The notes under the pieces: generated by a model | Database searches by the model: none | Seen by the model: only the letters and a program-made list of their open reading frames with translations | What the model was told of the DNA's origin: nothing | Assembly: GCA_964550795.1 (NCBI GenBank) | Contig: CAZKBH010000025.1 | Coordinates: 5,825 to 69,824 of the forward strand | DNA: 64,000 nt | Direction: 5' to 3' | Source: M3007 sp964550795 | GTDB taxonomy: Bacteria > Bacteroidota > Bacteroidia > Chitinophagales > Saprospiraceae | Shown here: positions 41,465-51,242 of the stretch, piece after piece | How positions within the stretch are numbered: the first letter of the stretch is position 1 | How the letters are laid out: each line of letters opens with the position of its first letter | Position numbers and translations under genes: made by a program

Positions 41465-43912
41465 TCATTGTTTTGAGTTACCTATTACAACCTTTTTAGC
41501 CTGCTCCATTTTCCCCCGCACCCTCAATATTTTTTGCCCCAATTCCGTGTCTTCCGGAAAACGCAGGTACAAGCTATCCGCTTTAACATACCGGGAAAGC
41601 GCCAAGTCGTAATCAAAGGAAGCCATGTATGTGTCGCCTTCGCGCACGTAGCGGTCGAAGTTGAGGCGTTCTTTGGCGGCTTCTTCGGCGCGGCGGGTAC
41701 TGTCGGCGTGGAGGAAGTCAGCCAGGTTTTCTTCCGCTTCCAGTGTTTTTTGATTGGCCTTGTTGGCATTTTGGTTGGACAGCACGGCGAAAAATATAGC
41801 CCCAACAAGCAATACGCCCAATAAGCAAAAAGCACCGACCAGCTCATTTCGGCGCCGTTTTGCCCTCTTGTCTCGTTCTGTAAGGCTGGCCTCTACGAAT
41901 TCCTTTTCCGCGGCGTTCAGTAGCAGAGTGTCTTTTATGATCAGCGCTTTGGCCTGTTCTAGCCGGGGGTCAGCAGTCCAGAGAAAGTCCTTTTTATTTT
42001 GGTTGACCCGGTAGTCCATCACGGCAGCCATCAATTTGGCGTGCAGCAGAAGGTTCTCTTCACCGAGCAGGCGCAACCAGTCCCACAGGCGTTTCCATGC
42101 GCGCACGAGTGCATCGTGCGAGGGCTCGATGAAGGGACGGCCTGCATCATCAGCGTCGCGGCGGATGAGTTTGGCCTCGTCTAGTTGCTGGATGACGGTG
42201 GAAATGCGTTCATCTTCGGCGCGGTCGGGATAGTCTAGCTCAGAGCGAAAAACCCGGCGGCCGGCCATTTCGCCTGCGGAAAAAGATACCATACGTAACA
42301 TCAGTCGGCGCATAGCATCGCGATGTACGTCATCAGGCATTAGGGCATACACCTCTTCGGCTTTATTACGCAGGGCACCGCTTACGCCACCGACGTCCAA
42401 GTAGTGTCTGCGCTTGATTTCACGGTAACGAGTGGTATCGTTTTTCGCCCGTTCAAACAATTCGCTGAGCATAAATGATAGAAGCGGCAGTGGCCCGGGT
42501 TGCTGGGCCACCTCCTGTTCAATTTGCTGCACCAACTCGCGGTCTTCAAACAGGCAGGCAACCCGTTTAGCCGGTTGTATGATGATATCGTGGTATTCCT
42601 CAGAAGAAAAAGCGGGCACTACAAACCGCCCCTTCATCCAGTAGCGTTCGAGGATCTCATGGCGGGCCTGTGCCTCAAAATCGGCGCGGACCGTCCCAAT
42701 AATCCGTTTACCACTGTTGAGCAGGCGGTGGATATCGATATAAAACTGCTCCACATCAGCCGCATGCAAAGCTTGGGTGATCAGCTCCTCCCACTGATCC
42801 ACGACGAGTAAATCCCACTGCTGTTCGGGCGGCAGGGCCTGCAGCGGCATTTTACCCGGGCGAATGATGGCTGTGCGATCGGCAGTCAGCCCTTCGCGGT
42901 GGAGGGCGGGCAAGAGGCCCGCTTTCACCAAGGAGGATTTGCCAGTGCCAGAAGCGCCGGCCACGATTATAAAAGGGTGTTCACGTGCTTTATCCAGCAG
43001 ATCGCGCGTAGCTTTCTTGCGGCCAAAAAACAGGGCAGCATCTTCGGGGTCGTAGGATTGCAGCCCTTTGTATGGGTTTATATAGGCTTGGTCGGGCAGT
43101 TGGGAGGCTTTAAAGCCGTCGAGAAAAAAAAGGAACTCGCCCTCCCCGTTTCCTTCGAGTGCGTCTAGGCCCACGCTTTGCAAGTTTCCCATGTAGCCGG
43201 TGATTTTGGAAAGATACTCGGTCATGTAGGTTTTCAATTCGGTGGCGGTTACGAGTCGGTCGCCGGTATAGTCGGCTTCCCCTTCGATGGCCTGTCTCAG
43301 AAAGCGGTTGAAGGGCGAGTGTGCATCAGTATCTTCAATACGGTCGTAGGCTTTTTGGCGATAGGAGGTAGAGCTGAGTACTAGGCGTGAGGGGAATTGA
43401 CAAAAGATGTCGTAGTGCTGGCGCATAAGGGGTGTGTCAGCACTGTTGAATCCAATGTCGCGCTGGTTTGACATCCGGAAAGCGCCGGCGAAACAACAAT
43501 CGAGTATCAGAAGAACGTGGCGTGATGGCAAAACGCGCAGGGCCTCAGCCAGAGTTTCCATGGGTACCATGCCGGCTTCGTTACTTGGGTGGGCGTCGGC
43601 TGGTAAGAAAAACCCTTTCAGTCCAAGGGAACTATCACGTTGAACCCCATGGCCGGCGTAGTAGATCAATACGCGACTGTCTTCATGGGTGTTTTCTCGC
43701 TGAATTTGTTCTATGAGTAATCGCAGCTGTGCCGCCGTGGGGTCGGCCAGCAGTGTCGTTTTAAAGCCTTGCCGCTCGCGTAACAGGCTTTCCATTGCCC
43801 GTGCATCCTCAAGTGGCGTTTTCAACTGCCAGAGGGTGTGTTGGTAGTTGGTAATGCCTATGATATAAGCGCGAGAAGAGAGGAAAGGCAGAGTGTCCAT
43901 ATTAGATGTCAT
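41465..43912 (-). CDS. Caspase-like protease fused to a STAND ATPase and a membrane helix
   Basis: The product has 815 residues. Residues 10-260 are a C14 caspase-like domain with the catalytic pair His88 (YYAGHG) and Cys140 (LDCCFAG). The link NPYKGLQSYDPEDAALFFGR leads to an nSTAND ATPase with GASGTGKSS (319-327) and Walker B DLLVVDQWEEL (about 368). A helical winged region contains FIEPSHDALVRAW. After the basic stretch RDKRAKRRRN comes one membrane helix (about 687-712), then a coiled coil and a TPR-like motif (FDYDLALSRYVKADSLYL). By the positive-inside rule the protease is cytosolic and the tail periplasmic. It likely kills or shuts down the cell when triggered. No signal peptide. Confidence 0.9.
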   Translation of the reverse strand: MTSNMDTLPFLSSRAYIIGITNYQHTLWQLKTPLEDARAMESLLRERQGFKTTLLADPTAAQLRLLIEQIQRENTHEDSRVLIYYAGHGVQRDSSLGLKGFFLPADAHPSNEAGMVPMETLAEALRVLPSRHVLLILDCCFAGAFRMSNQRDIGFNSADTPLMRQHYDIFCQFPSRLVLSSTSYRQKAYDRIEDTDAHSPFNRFLRQAIEGEADYTGDRLVTATELKTYMTEYLSKITGYMGNLQSVGLDALEGNGEGEFLFFLDGFKASQLPDQAYINPYKGLQSYDPEDAALFFGRKKATRDLLDKAREHPFIIVAGASGTGKSSLVKAGLLPALHREGLTADRTAIIRPGKMPLQALPPEQQWDLLVVDQWEELITQALHAADVEQFYIDIHRLLNSGKRIIGTVRADFEAQARHEILERYWMKGRFVVPAFSSEEYHDIIIQPAKRVACLFEDRELVQQIEQEVAQQPGPLPLLSFMLSELFERAKNDTTRYREIKRRHYLDVGGVSGALRNKAEEVYALMPDDVHRDAMRRLMLRMVSFSAGEMAGRRVFRSELDYPDRAEDERISTVIQQLDEAKLIRRDADDAGRPFIEPSHDALVRAWKRLWDWLRLLGEENLLLHAKLMAAVMDYRVNQNKKDFLWTADPRLEQAKALIIKDTLLLNAAEKEFVEASLTERDKRAKRRRNELVGAFCLLGVLLVGAIFFAVLSNQNANKANQKTLEAEENLADFLHADSTRRAEEAAKERLNFDRYVREGDTYMASFDYDLALSRYVKADSLYLRFPEDTELGQKILRVRGKMEQAKKVVIGNSKQ

Positions 43913-43958
43913 TTGCTACACTTCCGGTGCAGTGGATGAAGATATTGTATGTTGATAA

Positions 43959-46900
43959 TCAATTCTGGATGAGTTTCCAGATCAATTGTTTGGTTACCTC
44001 ATCAACTCGAACACCTGAGCGTATCAAATCCTCATCGGTGAACCGCCACTGGTTATTAATATATTCGGTTAGGGATTCCCAAACATAGATGGTTCCATCT
44101 AGAAGGGCCGTCAATATATTTTTTCCATCAGGAGAAAAAGATGCAGAAGTGACGATTTCTTTGAATTCTAATGAGGTGAGTAGATTTCCATTAATATCCC
44201 AAATTCTGACGGTTTGATCGGGACTGGTACTCAGCAGATATTTGCTGTCAGGAGAAAAAGCCACCTTATTCACTACTTTACTATGACCTTCCAAAACGAG
44301 TTTCTGACCACTCGTGTCTATCAAATAAATCAGCTCAGAATTGGATACAATTGCTGCAAGGAACCGACCGTTTGGAGCCACTGAAATTTCAGGATTTTCG
44401 CCATATTCCCAAGAATGAAGCAGTTGTCCGGACGTTGTCCATCGGTATATTTTATTGTTTTCACAGGTGGTAAAAACATGTTTGCCGTCCGGACTGAAAA
44501 CAGCGAAGCTCACACCGGTTTCATGCTCCAGAGACCGGATCATAGTCCCGGTTGTATCCCATATCCGGGCTGTTTTATCGCTGCTGCAGGTCAAAATATG
44601 AAGACTGTTGTTTGAGAATGCCAAATGCTGAACACGTTCCGTATGCGCGGCAAGGGTGTGCTGTAGTTTTCCATGTTTTGACCATAAAAACACCTCACCT
44701 TTATTTGCCCCGCTAGTGAGTATCCGTTGACCATCAGGAGAAAATACTGCTTCAGTACTATAGCTGCCGGATATATGATTGAAAGTACTAATGATTTTTC
44801 CGCTGAAATCCCATGTAAATGCTTTTTCGTCTTTTGGGAAATAACCAAGTATGAGTGGTTCGGAAGGAGAAAATACAGCACCTTTCCAGAAACCGTCCAT
44901 GGTTTTTAAAGGTGGTTTTATCTCCGATAACATCCGGGCGTTCTTATCCATCAGATATGCATGACCCCCGTATAAAGCATTTGAAACGATGAAGAAATCA
45001 CCTTTTTTAGAGTAACTCGCATCATAAAGTTCTGGTTGTACCTTGTTTGAACGTAAGGGTGTATAACCGTTTTTTCTCCAAAGCGTAAGATTGCCAACTG
45101 GGCTGATTATATCATTACCAAGGCTTTTGCGAGAGATTAACAGAATTGGGTCTTTCTTTTTCAAGTAGAAAAAGGCTTGTAAAACACGGAAACCTGGATT
45201 TTCGATTTTAATCGAATTGATCATTTTGGCCTGCTCTAAACGTCCATCCTGGAACCAGTAAAAGACGTGGTATTGATCAGCAATAAGTACATACTGCAGA
45301 ACGGGATGAAAGGCAACGTATGGGTTATACATCTTTACAGGTAACTTCACCATTTGCAGTGGTTTCCCGGCTGCATCCCACAGATAGTAATCAGCTGTTT
45401 TGGATTCCTTTGAGTACGTGACAACGAATTTACTGTCATGTGAAAAAACGGCCTCCGTCGCGTTGTCGCCTGAATTATGCTTTAATCGCCTGAGCTGTTC
45501 GCCGCTCTTATTCAGGAGGTTTATTTGATTAAATTCCAACGTAATGATTCTTTCCCCATCTGGAGCGTAAAAAGCCCTGCTGTGCGGTGATTCCAGGTTT
45601 TTTATGGGCTCTAATCCACTGCCGTCCAACTTCCATAAATACCAGTGCAATCTACTGCCTGCTACTTCATCCAATTGAACAAGTACTGACTTTTTGTCTG
45701 GAGAAATTATATTTTCCATTATTTGTTCCTCTTTAAGCATGATGGATTTTTCTAGTACCCCCTTGAAATCTCTAATTTCCAATGTTGTCCAGCATGTGTA
45801 TGGGTCAAGTGAGCATGCTACTAAAAAAAGTAAAATCTTATCGGAAGTAACGATAATCTCTGACTGTTGCGATCTATATTTTAAATTCTCAATTGAGAGA
45901 ATTTTGCCAGCAGTATTGCAGATTAATAATTTTTCAAAGTTAATCACTGCCAGGTACTGATTATCCTCAGAAAAAGCACAATGTTCGGCTACAAACCCCT
46001 CTGGAAAATCATATTTACAAACAAGTGTCCCATTTTTATCCCAAGTTTTTCCGTTAAAGAAATATAGTTGCCCATCCTTAGAAAATTTTACTATGTTTTC
46101 ATAGTCAAAACTAAAAGAAATCGCAGATTCGTAATTTCCTTCGAGTTTTGTGATGAAGTTGCCAATGCTATCCCAAAGAAATACTTCTTCCTTGGAGAAG
46201 GAGATGATCCTCGACCCCATTGGAGAATATGCAGCAAATTTTAAGGACGACTTGTCGGGGTGGCTGATCCGGGCTATCCGGTTACCATGAAGGTCCCAGA
46301 TCTGAGCCGAACTATCGCCAATTAGGGTCAACAAGTGTCCGGCCGGTTCTGAAAAATCTACCAGTTCAGTGTCAGGTAAATTTTGATAAGACCATTTTGC
46401 GCTGTCGCTTATAATGCTGTTAAGAATGCTGCACACGCCTGGTTCAATGCTTCCACCAGTAGCTGTGTCTAAGGAGGTATAATAAGCAAGGGCGCTTGTA
46501 TGCCAAGCTAACTCATACCGGTCATTACGGAACGCCTGCAATGAAAATGCCGCCAGCCTGTTTGCTCGGGCGCTTTTTTCAGCCTTTTTCTGTCCTTCCA
46601 ACGCTGCTTTCCTGGCAGCTTCGGCGGCATCTCTTTGGCGAATGGCTTCTTTTTCGTTTTGTAGGGCAAGTTGGCGTTGTTGTTCTGTAGAATCGCGCTG
46701 AACATTGGCTAACTTTTCGTTTTTTTGGGCTAAATCACGTTGAAGGGTAGCTTCCAGCCCGTTTTTTATTGCCAGTTCCCGTTGCTTATTCACCTCCAGA
46801 AAAACTGTAATTATCTTTGCTTCAACAATAGACGCACTATCCGGTCGACAAGTTTTTGCCGATTGTAATTTATTGATGGCCAGATCATATTGGCCGTTTT

Positions 46901-47018
46901 TCGCCGCCCGGTCAGCGTCACGCATGAGCTCGCGGAAGCGCTCGGGCGGGCAGTTCTGCGCGGCGATTAGAGCGGGCAGGAGAAAGAGCGTTGCAAAACA
47001 TAGCAGAGAGCGGAGCAT
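43959..47018 (-). CDS. Secreted, diverged WD40 protein with TPR/coiled-coil adaptor
   Basis: The product has 1019 residues. A signal peptide (MLRSLLCFATLFLLPALIAAQ) is followed by ADRAAKNGQYDLAINKLQSAK, the adaptor motif shared with two genes downstream. A coiled coil of Gln/Glu/Arg-rich repeats (about 75-160) contains RQLALQNEKEAIRQRD. From about 215 I count about 18 WD40-like repeats. Only the last six are canonical (HLAFSNNSLHILTCSSDKTARIWD); the earlier ones have drifted. The C-terminus ends in RVDEVTKQLIWKLIQN. It follows the caspase-lipase gene by 75 bases and is its likely partner. The uneven repeat conservation contrasts with the homogenised repeats of the protein at 57955-61284. Confidence 0.8.
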   Translation of the reverse strand: MLRSLLCFATLFLLPALIAAQNCPPERFRELMRDADRAAKNGQYDLAINKLQSAKTCRPDSASIVEAKIITVFLEVNKQRELAIKNGLEATLQRDLAQKNEKLANVQRDSTEQQRQLALQNEKEAIRQRDAAEAARKAALEGQKKAEKSARANRLAAFSLQAFRNDRYELAWHTSALAYYTSLDTATGGSIEPGVCSILNSIISDSAKWSYQNLPDTELVDFSEPAGHLLTLIGDSSAQIWDLHGNRIARISHPDKSSLKFAAYSPMGSRIISFSKEEVFLWDSIGNFITKLEGNYESAISFSFDYENIVKFSKDGQLYFFNGKTWDKNGTLVCKYDFPEGFVAEHCAFSEDNQYLAVINFEKLLICNTAGKILSIENLKYRSQQSEIIVTSDKILLFLVACSLDPYTCWTTLEIRDFKGVLEKSIMLKEEQIMENIISPDKKSVLVQLDEVAGSRLHWYLWKLDGSGLEPIKNLESPHSRAFYAPDGERIITLEFNQINLLNKSGEQLRRLKHNSGDNATEAVFSHDSKFVVTYSKESKTADYYLWDAAGKPLQMVKLPVKMYNPYVAFHPVLQYVLIADQYHVFYWFQDGRLEQAKMINSIKIENPGFRVLQAFFYLKKKDPILLISRKSLGNDIISPVGNLTLWRKNGYTPLRSNKVQPELYDASYSKKGDFFIVSNALYGGHAYLMDKNARMLSEIKPPLKTMDGFWKGAVFSPSEPLILGYFPKDEKAFTWDFSGKIISTFNHISGSYSTEAVFSPDGQRILTSGANKGEVFLWSKHGKLQHTLAAHTERVQHLAFSNNSLHILTCSSDKTARIWDTTGTMIRSLEHETGVSFAVFSPDGKHVFTTCENNKIYRWTTSGQLLHSWEYGENPEISVAPNGRFLAAIVSNSELIYLIDTSGQKLVLEGHSKVVNKVAFSPDSKYLLSTSPDQTVRIWDINGNLLTSLEFKEIVTSASFSPDGKNILTALLDGTIYVWESLTEYINNQWRFTDEDLIRSGVRVDEVTKQLIWKLIQN

Positions 47019-47093
47019 GAAATATCGAGTGGTTATGTTATTAAAATTGGTGTTTATTCTTTGACATCCAGCTAGAAAACCTAAGAAACGTTT

Positions 47094-50000
47094 TCACGAA
47101 TCACGGCAAGGATTTACTACAACTAACACCCCCACCAATACCCCCACACTCTCCGCTTCCTCAAAATAACACAAATGGTGACAAGCCACTTCCATCACGC
47201 TGGTAGCGCCTGCCACCGCTTTGATACTTTTCACGCTCACGGCAAGGTCATTGGGAGAGTCGCCGTAGAACAGTTTTCCGCCCAGCATATAGACTTTGTC
47301 TATCAACTTTCGCTTGTCTTCATTGCGCTGTAGGTATTGATCCAGGTGACCGGCAATGATGCTGCAGGGTACCCCGTGCAGGGAGCCTTTGCTCAGGTTC
47401 TTCAGCCAATCGCTGTTGTCCCAATCCATTTGGGCGAGGGTTACCGTCAGATCTTTTGATTTTTGCATGACCCCTAAAATGGTGGCTGCAGCAGGAATGC
47501 CCCAGGGCAGGTTGACCAAAAGGGTGAGCAGCGGCAGGGCATAATCCCGGTAAGTAGTGATCCGGCCCAGGGCTGAACCGGCATTCGGCGTGCCGGCCAT
47601 GACGAGATGTTTGACGACCTCCGCCCCACCCAGGTTTTGAATGAAATAACGGGACACCAGGCCACCCATGGAATGGGCCAGGATCGTGATTTTTTTGCCG
47701 CTTGCGGCGGTGATACCGGCTTCTTCCCGAAGCAATGCTTCCAGTCTGCCTGCAGTTTCTTCGATGGGCGTGTTCAGGTTCTCGTAGTCAAAGGAAAGGA
47801 TGAGATCAAAAGGTTTTTCCTTGTCTCCCGGGGTTTTTACGACCGCCCTCGCAAAATCGCACATCCCCTTGGTGTCGCTAATGATACCATGTATCAGCAG
47901 CAGGATGTTTTCCGCTTGATTCACTTCCCGTTTCAGCCCTTCAGAACGCCGTTCTGGCTTGAGGCCGCTGTAATCCACCCAGCGCAGGTACTGCAAATTT
48001 TGCTTTTTCAGCACCAGTTTGAGGAAACAAAGTTTCATGGCCTTGCCGAGGCTTCGGCGTTGGGCATCCTGGGTATCCGGCAGGTGTGAGATGCTGATGA
48101 AGGCATCGCCATTTTCCTGCCGTTTCGATTCCCCAACGGGTATCAAGTGCTCACCATCAAAGGTCATTGCCAGTAATGTTTCTTCCAGCTCATTGGAAAC
48201 TTGCAGGTTGGCGGCAATTTGAATTTGCAACGGATGGTTTTCATTTACGCCCTCCGTATTTTGCAAATCACTCAATTCAAGGATGTTTTGTGGGTTGAGG
48301 TCGCGGGTATTTGGATGAAAGGCCAGCAGTTCTACCCCGCTGTTTTGCGCCAGTTCCGCAACCACTGAAAGCGGTTCGATGCTACGGCTCCCTCCACCGG
48401 CGGTGCTTAGCCCGACCCCGGCCCGCAGGAAGGGATGCGCCAGAATGCGGATGAAATTACCCGCCAGCGAAACCGCGCTTTTCCCAACGCTGGCTTCCCT
48501 CGCCACGCATTTTACCCGGAGGGTAATGGTGTACCAGTCGTTTGGGTCTTCCACATCATCGTCGTCCAGACCAAAAACGCCTTTGGGTTTGGATAATTGA
48601 GGTTCGCCCCTTGCGCCCCCCCTGGTTTGCCTGAAATGAACTGTTTCCCCCAGCTTAAAACCCTTTTGCTCCAGGGCTTCTCCGCTGAGTTTGGTATTGC
48701 TGACGAACAGTTTGAAGATGTCTGTACTTTCTGTTTTGCCATCCAGCTCGAAGGAGTATTGGATCCCTTTGGGGTTGCGTTCCACCGCAATGGCTGTGCT
48801 GCCTCCGGGCACCGGTTCATTAAAGCCCATAGCAGAGAAGCCGTACTGCTCTGAGGCGTAAAACAAGGCGCAATGCCTAATTTTATGTCCATTCTTGTTG
48901 CGCACCTCCATGCGAAACGGTACTTTTTCCTCCACATCGTCCCTGCGCAGGATATCTATTACTACTTCATTTTGGCTGGTACTGTGCAGCGCCTTGCCCT
49001 GGTGGTCCATTTCTATCAGCAGCAGTTCTACCTCGCTGCGGTTGATTTTGGCATCTTGGTTTTCAAGCGCCAACATCTTTTCCCAACGGGCTATGCGTTC
49101 CAGTTTTTCAAAAACATCCTGAAACATGGCCTCCCAATCGTCGCCTTTAAGGGTGCGCAGCAAAGCGCTGTCTGCACGGCGGAAAAGCTGGATTTTTTCA
49201 GCATCAAGTGCCAGGTAATAGGCGGCGTTGGGGACGTTTTCCTGTAGCTCGAAATGGACGGGGTTAAATGCCTCCAGCGCTTTTTGGGCCGCGGCTACCT
49301 GTGCTTCCGAACCTTGCAGTCCGTACAAGGCTTTGGGCGCTTGAAGGCTGCGCAGTTTGGCTTCGTAGGTTTCTGCAGGTTTTAAATGGAAGTCCGGTTG
49401 CTCCAGTGTACTCGACTCCATCCCAACCACTTTTGTGCCGACCAGGCCCAGCACCTGCCCCTCTTTCAGCACTTCAAATTGGGCTGGATTGCCCGATGCC
49501 ATGGGCAATCCATGCACGGCTCCCATGCTTGCCTGCCAGATATTTTTTTCGAAAAACACCCGCAACGGAGCGCCCTGCGAAGCTTTGCCCAAACCAAGGA
49601 AGCCCTCATAACTGTTGAAAAAACCATAAGGCTCAAACTGCGGGTGTTGTTTGTCTGTGACCTTCGACATGTCCATGCGGCAACGGGTGTACAAATCGGC
49701 GTAAGACAAGCGCCCACCCGAGGCTTCGAGCACTTGCAGCAAGCAGGTGCTGAAAAGTCCCTGCCGGGTGGTGAGTTCCCAGGCTTTCTCCTTGCGATCG
49801 CTGGCAGCCAGCAGGATGTGGCGGCTGTTGGGCAGATAAAATCCCTTGCCGTCGTTGCGGTTCAGGAATGCCCCTTTCAGATAAGTTTCGAGTGGACGCC
49901 GTTCATCCCGGTTGGTATGCTGACGTGCGGCGCCCAGCGTGAAATCCTCCATGGACCGGCTGGCCGAGCCGGAATGGCAGCAGTCTAACACTAACGCCAC

Positions 50001-50417
50001 ATGGACGCCTTTAAAGGCAATGCGTTCGATGAGAATAGCCAGTTCCTTGTCTGCCAGATCCAGTCCGCCAGGTATGCGGCTGTCGTACAGCACCAGCGTC
50101 TCTTGCATTCCTTCCGGATAATAGGAATCGAACACCTTCGCTGCCTTTTCCCGGCTGCCGTGGCCGCTGTACACGAACAAAACGGTATCGCCTTTTTCCG
50201 CTTTGCCGAGGAACTCTTCCCCGAAGTGCCGGACGACGTTTTGATACGTAGCGTCTCCATTTAACAGGGCAACGCTTTGGTGCTCCTCCTTGGGGAAGTG
50301 GTCGTGCAGAAAAGATTGCCAACGGCGGATGTCGTTGTGGCAGCCGCTCAGCGCGGGCACGCCGCTGGCGGGGTGGTAGGTATTGATACCGGTGAGGAGG
50401 GAGTATAGGGCGGGCAT
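47094..50417 (-). CDS. Caspase-like protease fused to an alpha/beta-hydrolase (lipase-like)
   Basis: The product has 1107 residues from MPALYSLLTGINTY; this start was chosen because the caspase fold begins here and an earlier Met adds only unrelated residues. The C14 dyad is His86 (YSGHGS) and Cys147 (LDCCHSG). The middle (about 310-600) is not recognised beyond a DUF4384-like beta region. The C-terminal 270 residues form an alpha/beta-hydrolase: ILLLIHGIISDTKG supplies the oxyanion part, and AHSMGGLVSRYF near 912 holds the nucleophile Ser. A late DSPNDLAVS and CHHLC could supply Asp and His. There is no STAND domain and no membrane helix. Two effector activities in one chain suggest that cleavage releases or activates the lipase. 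Confidence 0.85.
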   Translation of the reverse strand: MPALYSLLTGINTYHPASGVPALSGCHNDIRRWQSFLHDHFPKEEHQSVALLNGDATYQNVVRHFGEEFLGKAEKGDTVLFVYSGHGSREKAAKVFDSYYPEGMQETLVLYDSRIPGGLDLADKELAILIERIAFKGVHVALVLDCCHSGSASRSMEDFTLGAARQHTNRDERRPLETYLKGAFLNRNDGKGFYLPNSRHILLAASDRKEKAWELTTRQGLFSTCLLQVLEASGGRLSYADLYTRCRMDMSKVTDKQHPQFEPYGFFNSYEGFLGLGKASQGAPLRVFFEKNIWQASMGAVHGLPMASGNPAQFEVLKEGQVLGLVGTKVVGMESSTLEQPDFHLKPAETYEAKLRSLQAPKALYGLQGSEAQVAAAQKALEAFNPVHFELQENVPNAAYYLALDAEKIQLFRRADSALLRTLKGDDWEAMFQDVFEKLERIARWEKMLALENQDAKINRSEVELLLIEMDHQGKALHSTSQNEVVIDILRRDDVEEKVPFRMEVRNKNGHKIRHCALFYASEQYGFSAMGFNEPVPGGSTAIAVERNPKGIQYSFELDGKTESTDIFKLFVSNTKLSGEALEQKGFKLGETVHFRQTRGGARGEPQLSKPKGVFGLDDDDVEDPNDWYTITLRVKCVAREASVGKSAVSLAGNFIRILAHPFLRAGVGLSTAGGGSRSIEPLSVVAELAQNSGVELLAFHPNTRDLNPQNILELSDLQNTEGVNENHPLQIQIAANLQVSNELEETLLAMTFDGEHLIPVGESKRQENGDAFISISHLPDTQDAQRRSLGKAMKLCFLKLVLKKQNLQYLRWVDYSGLKPERRSEGLKREVNQAENILLLIHGIISDTKGMCDFARAVVKTPGDKEKPFDLILSFDYENLNTPIEETAGRLEALLREEAGITAASGKKITILAHSMGGLVSRYFIQNLGGAEVVKHLVMAGTPNAGSALGRITTYRDYALPLLTLLVNLPWGIPAAATILGVMQKSKDLTVTLAQMDWDNSDWLKNLSKGSLHGVPCSIIAGHLDQYLQRNEDKRKLIDKVYMLGGKLFYGDSPNDLAVSVKSIKAVAGATSVMEVACHHLCYFEEAESVGVLVGVLVVVNPCRDS

Positions 50418-50511
50418 TTTTAGAGATGGGGGGATACTGAGTGATGGGAACAAACAACACTGGCAACTATATCCTGCGGCGGATTTTATGAGATACACTC
50501 ATTCCGCAGGG

Positions 50512-51189
50512 TTATCCAACTGCACTTATTTGCTCCGTTTTAGGTTTGTAGCGGGTATTGTTCTTGATACCCAACACCTCAAATTCAACACTGGCAAAAT
50601 CATTTTTATCTGAAATGATTTGTCCCACATTAAAGGGCAGCGAATTGGAGCCCATGACATCCCGCATGAGCGTGCCATGCACGCGCAACAAATGGTCATC
50701 TTTGTTATCCTCAAGGATTTTACCGACGAGGTTGGCAGTGGCGGTCAGTACTTCCTTGGCTACCGCCATGCTGGGATTAACTGCCAACAGCGGAAGGATG
50801 GTACTTTTGATTTCTTTGGAATTCATAATGTTCCGAATACTTTCGCCTACAGCCCGGATGTCGCTGTCTGATTCCATGACCAGGATATCAAAAACAAGAA
50901 ATGCCCCGGGATTTTCCGGGCCATAAACCCGCATACCGTTTCCAAGAAACTCACGCCGGTCATCCTTGCGTGTCTTCGGATAAGCATCGGTTACAAAGTT
51001 GATTTGCTGCGTGCCAAAGCCTGATTCAGAAATGGACAAGCCAACAAAATAAGGTTCGGAATACAGCCTTTTCTTTTTCCCAATTCCTTCATCCTTAACC
51101 GTAATGGTAAACGATTTCAGCATGAGGGCAAGTTTATCCTTGTTAGGATTGAATTTTTCGATTGGAATGGAAGCATTTAGAAGTGACAT
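50512..51189 (-). CDS. Small cytosolic protein of unknown function
   Basis: The product has 225 residues with no signal peptide or membrane helix. The N-terminal 120 residues alternate strand-like stretches (LALMLKSFTITVKDEG, PYFVGLSISESG, GAFLVFDILVMESD), perhaps a C2-like or jelly-roll fold. A helical segment follows (NSKEIKSTILPLLAVNPSMAVAKEVLTATANLVGKIL), then a final strand region (FASVEFEVLGIKN). It lies 94 bases upstream of the caspase-lipase gene in the same direction, so it may regulate or target that effector. I do not recognise the family. Confidence 0.5.
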   Translation of the reverse strand: MSLLNASIPIEKFNPNKDKLALMLKSFTITVKDEGIGKKKRLYSEPYFVGLSISESGFGTQQINFVTDAYPKTRKDDRREFLGNGMRVYGPENPGAFLVFDILVMESDSDIRAVGESIRNIMNSKEIKSTILPLLAVNPSMAVAKEVLTATANLVGKILEDNKDDHLLRVHGTLMRDVMGSNSLPFNVGQIISDKNDFASVEFEVLGIKNNTRYKPKTEQISAVG

Positions 51190-51242
51190 AAGGTAGAGTG
51201 TTATTATGGTGAAAAAATTAACTTCTGATTATCTTACTGCCA

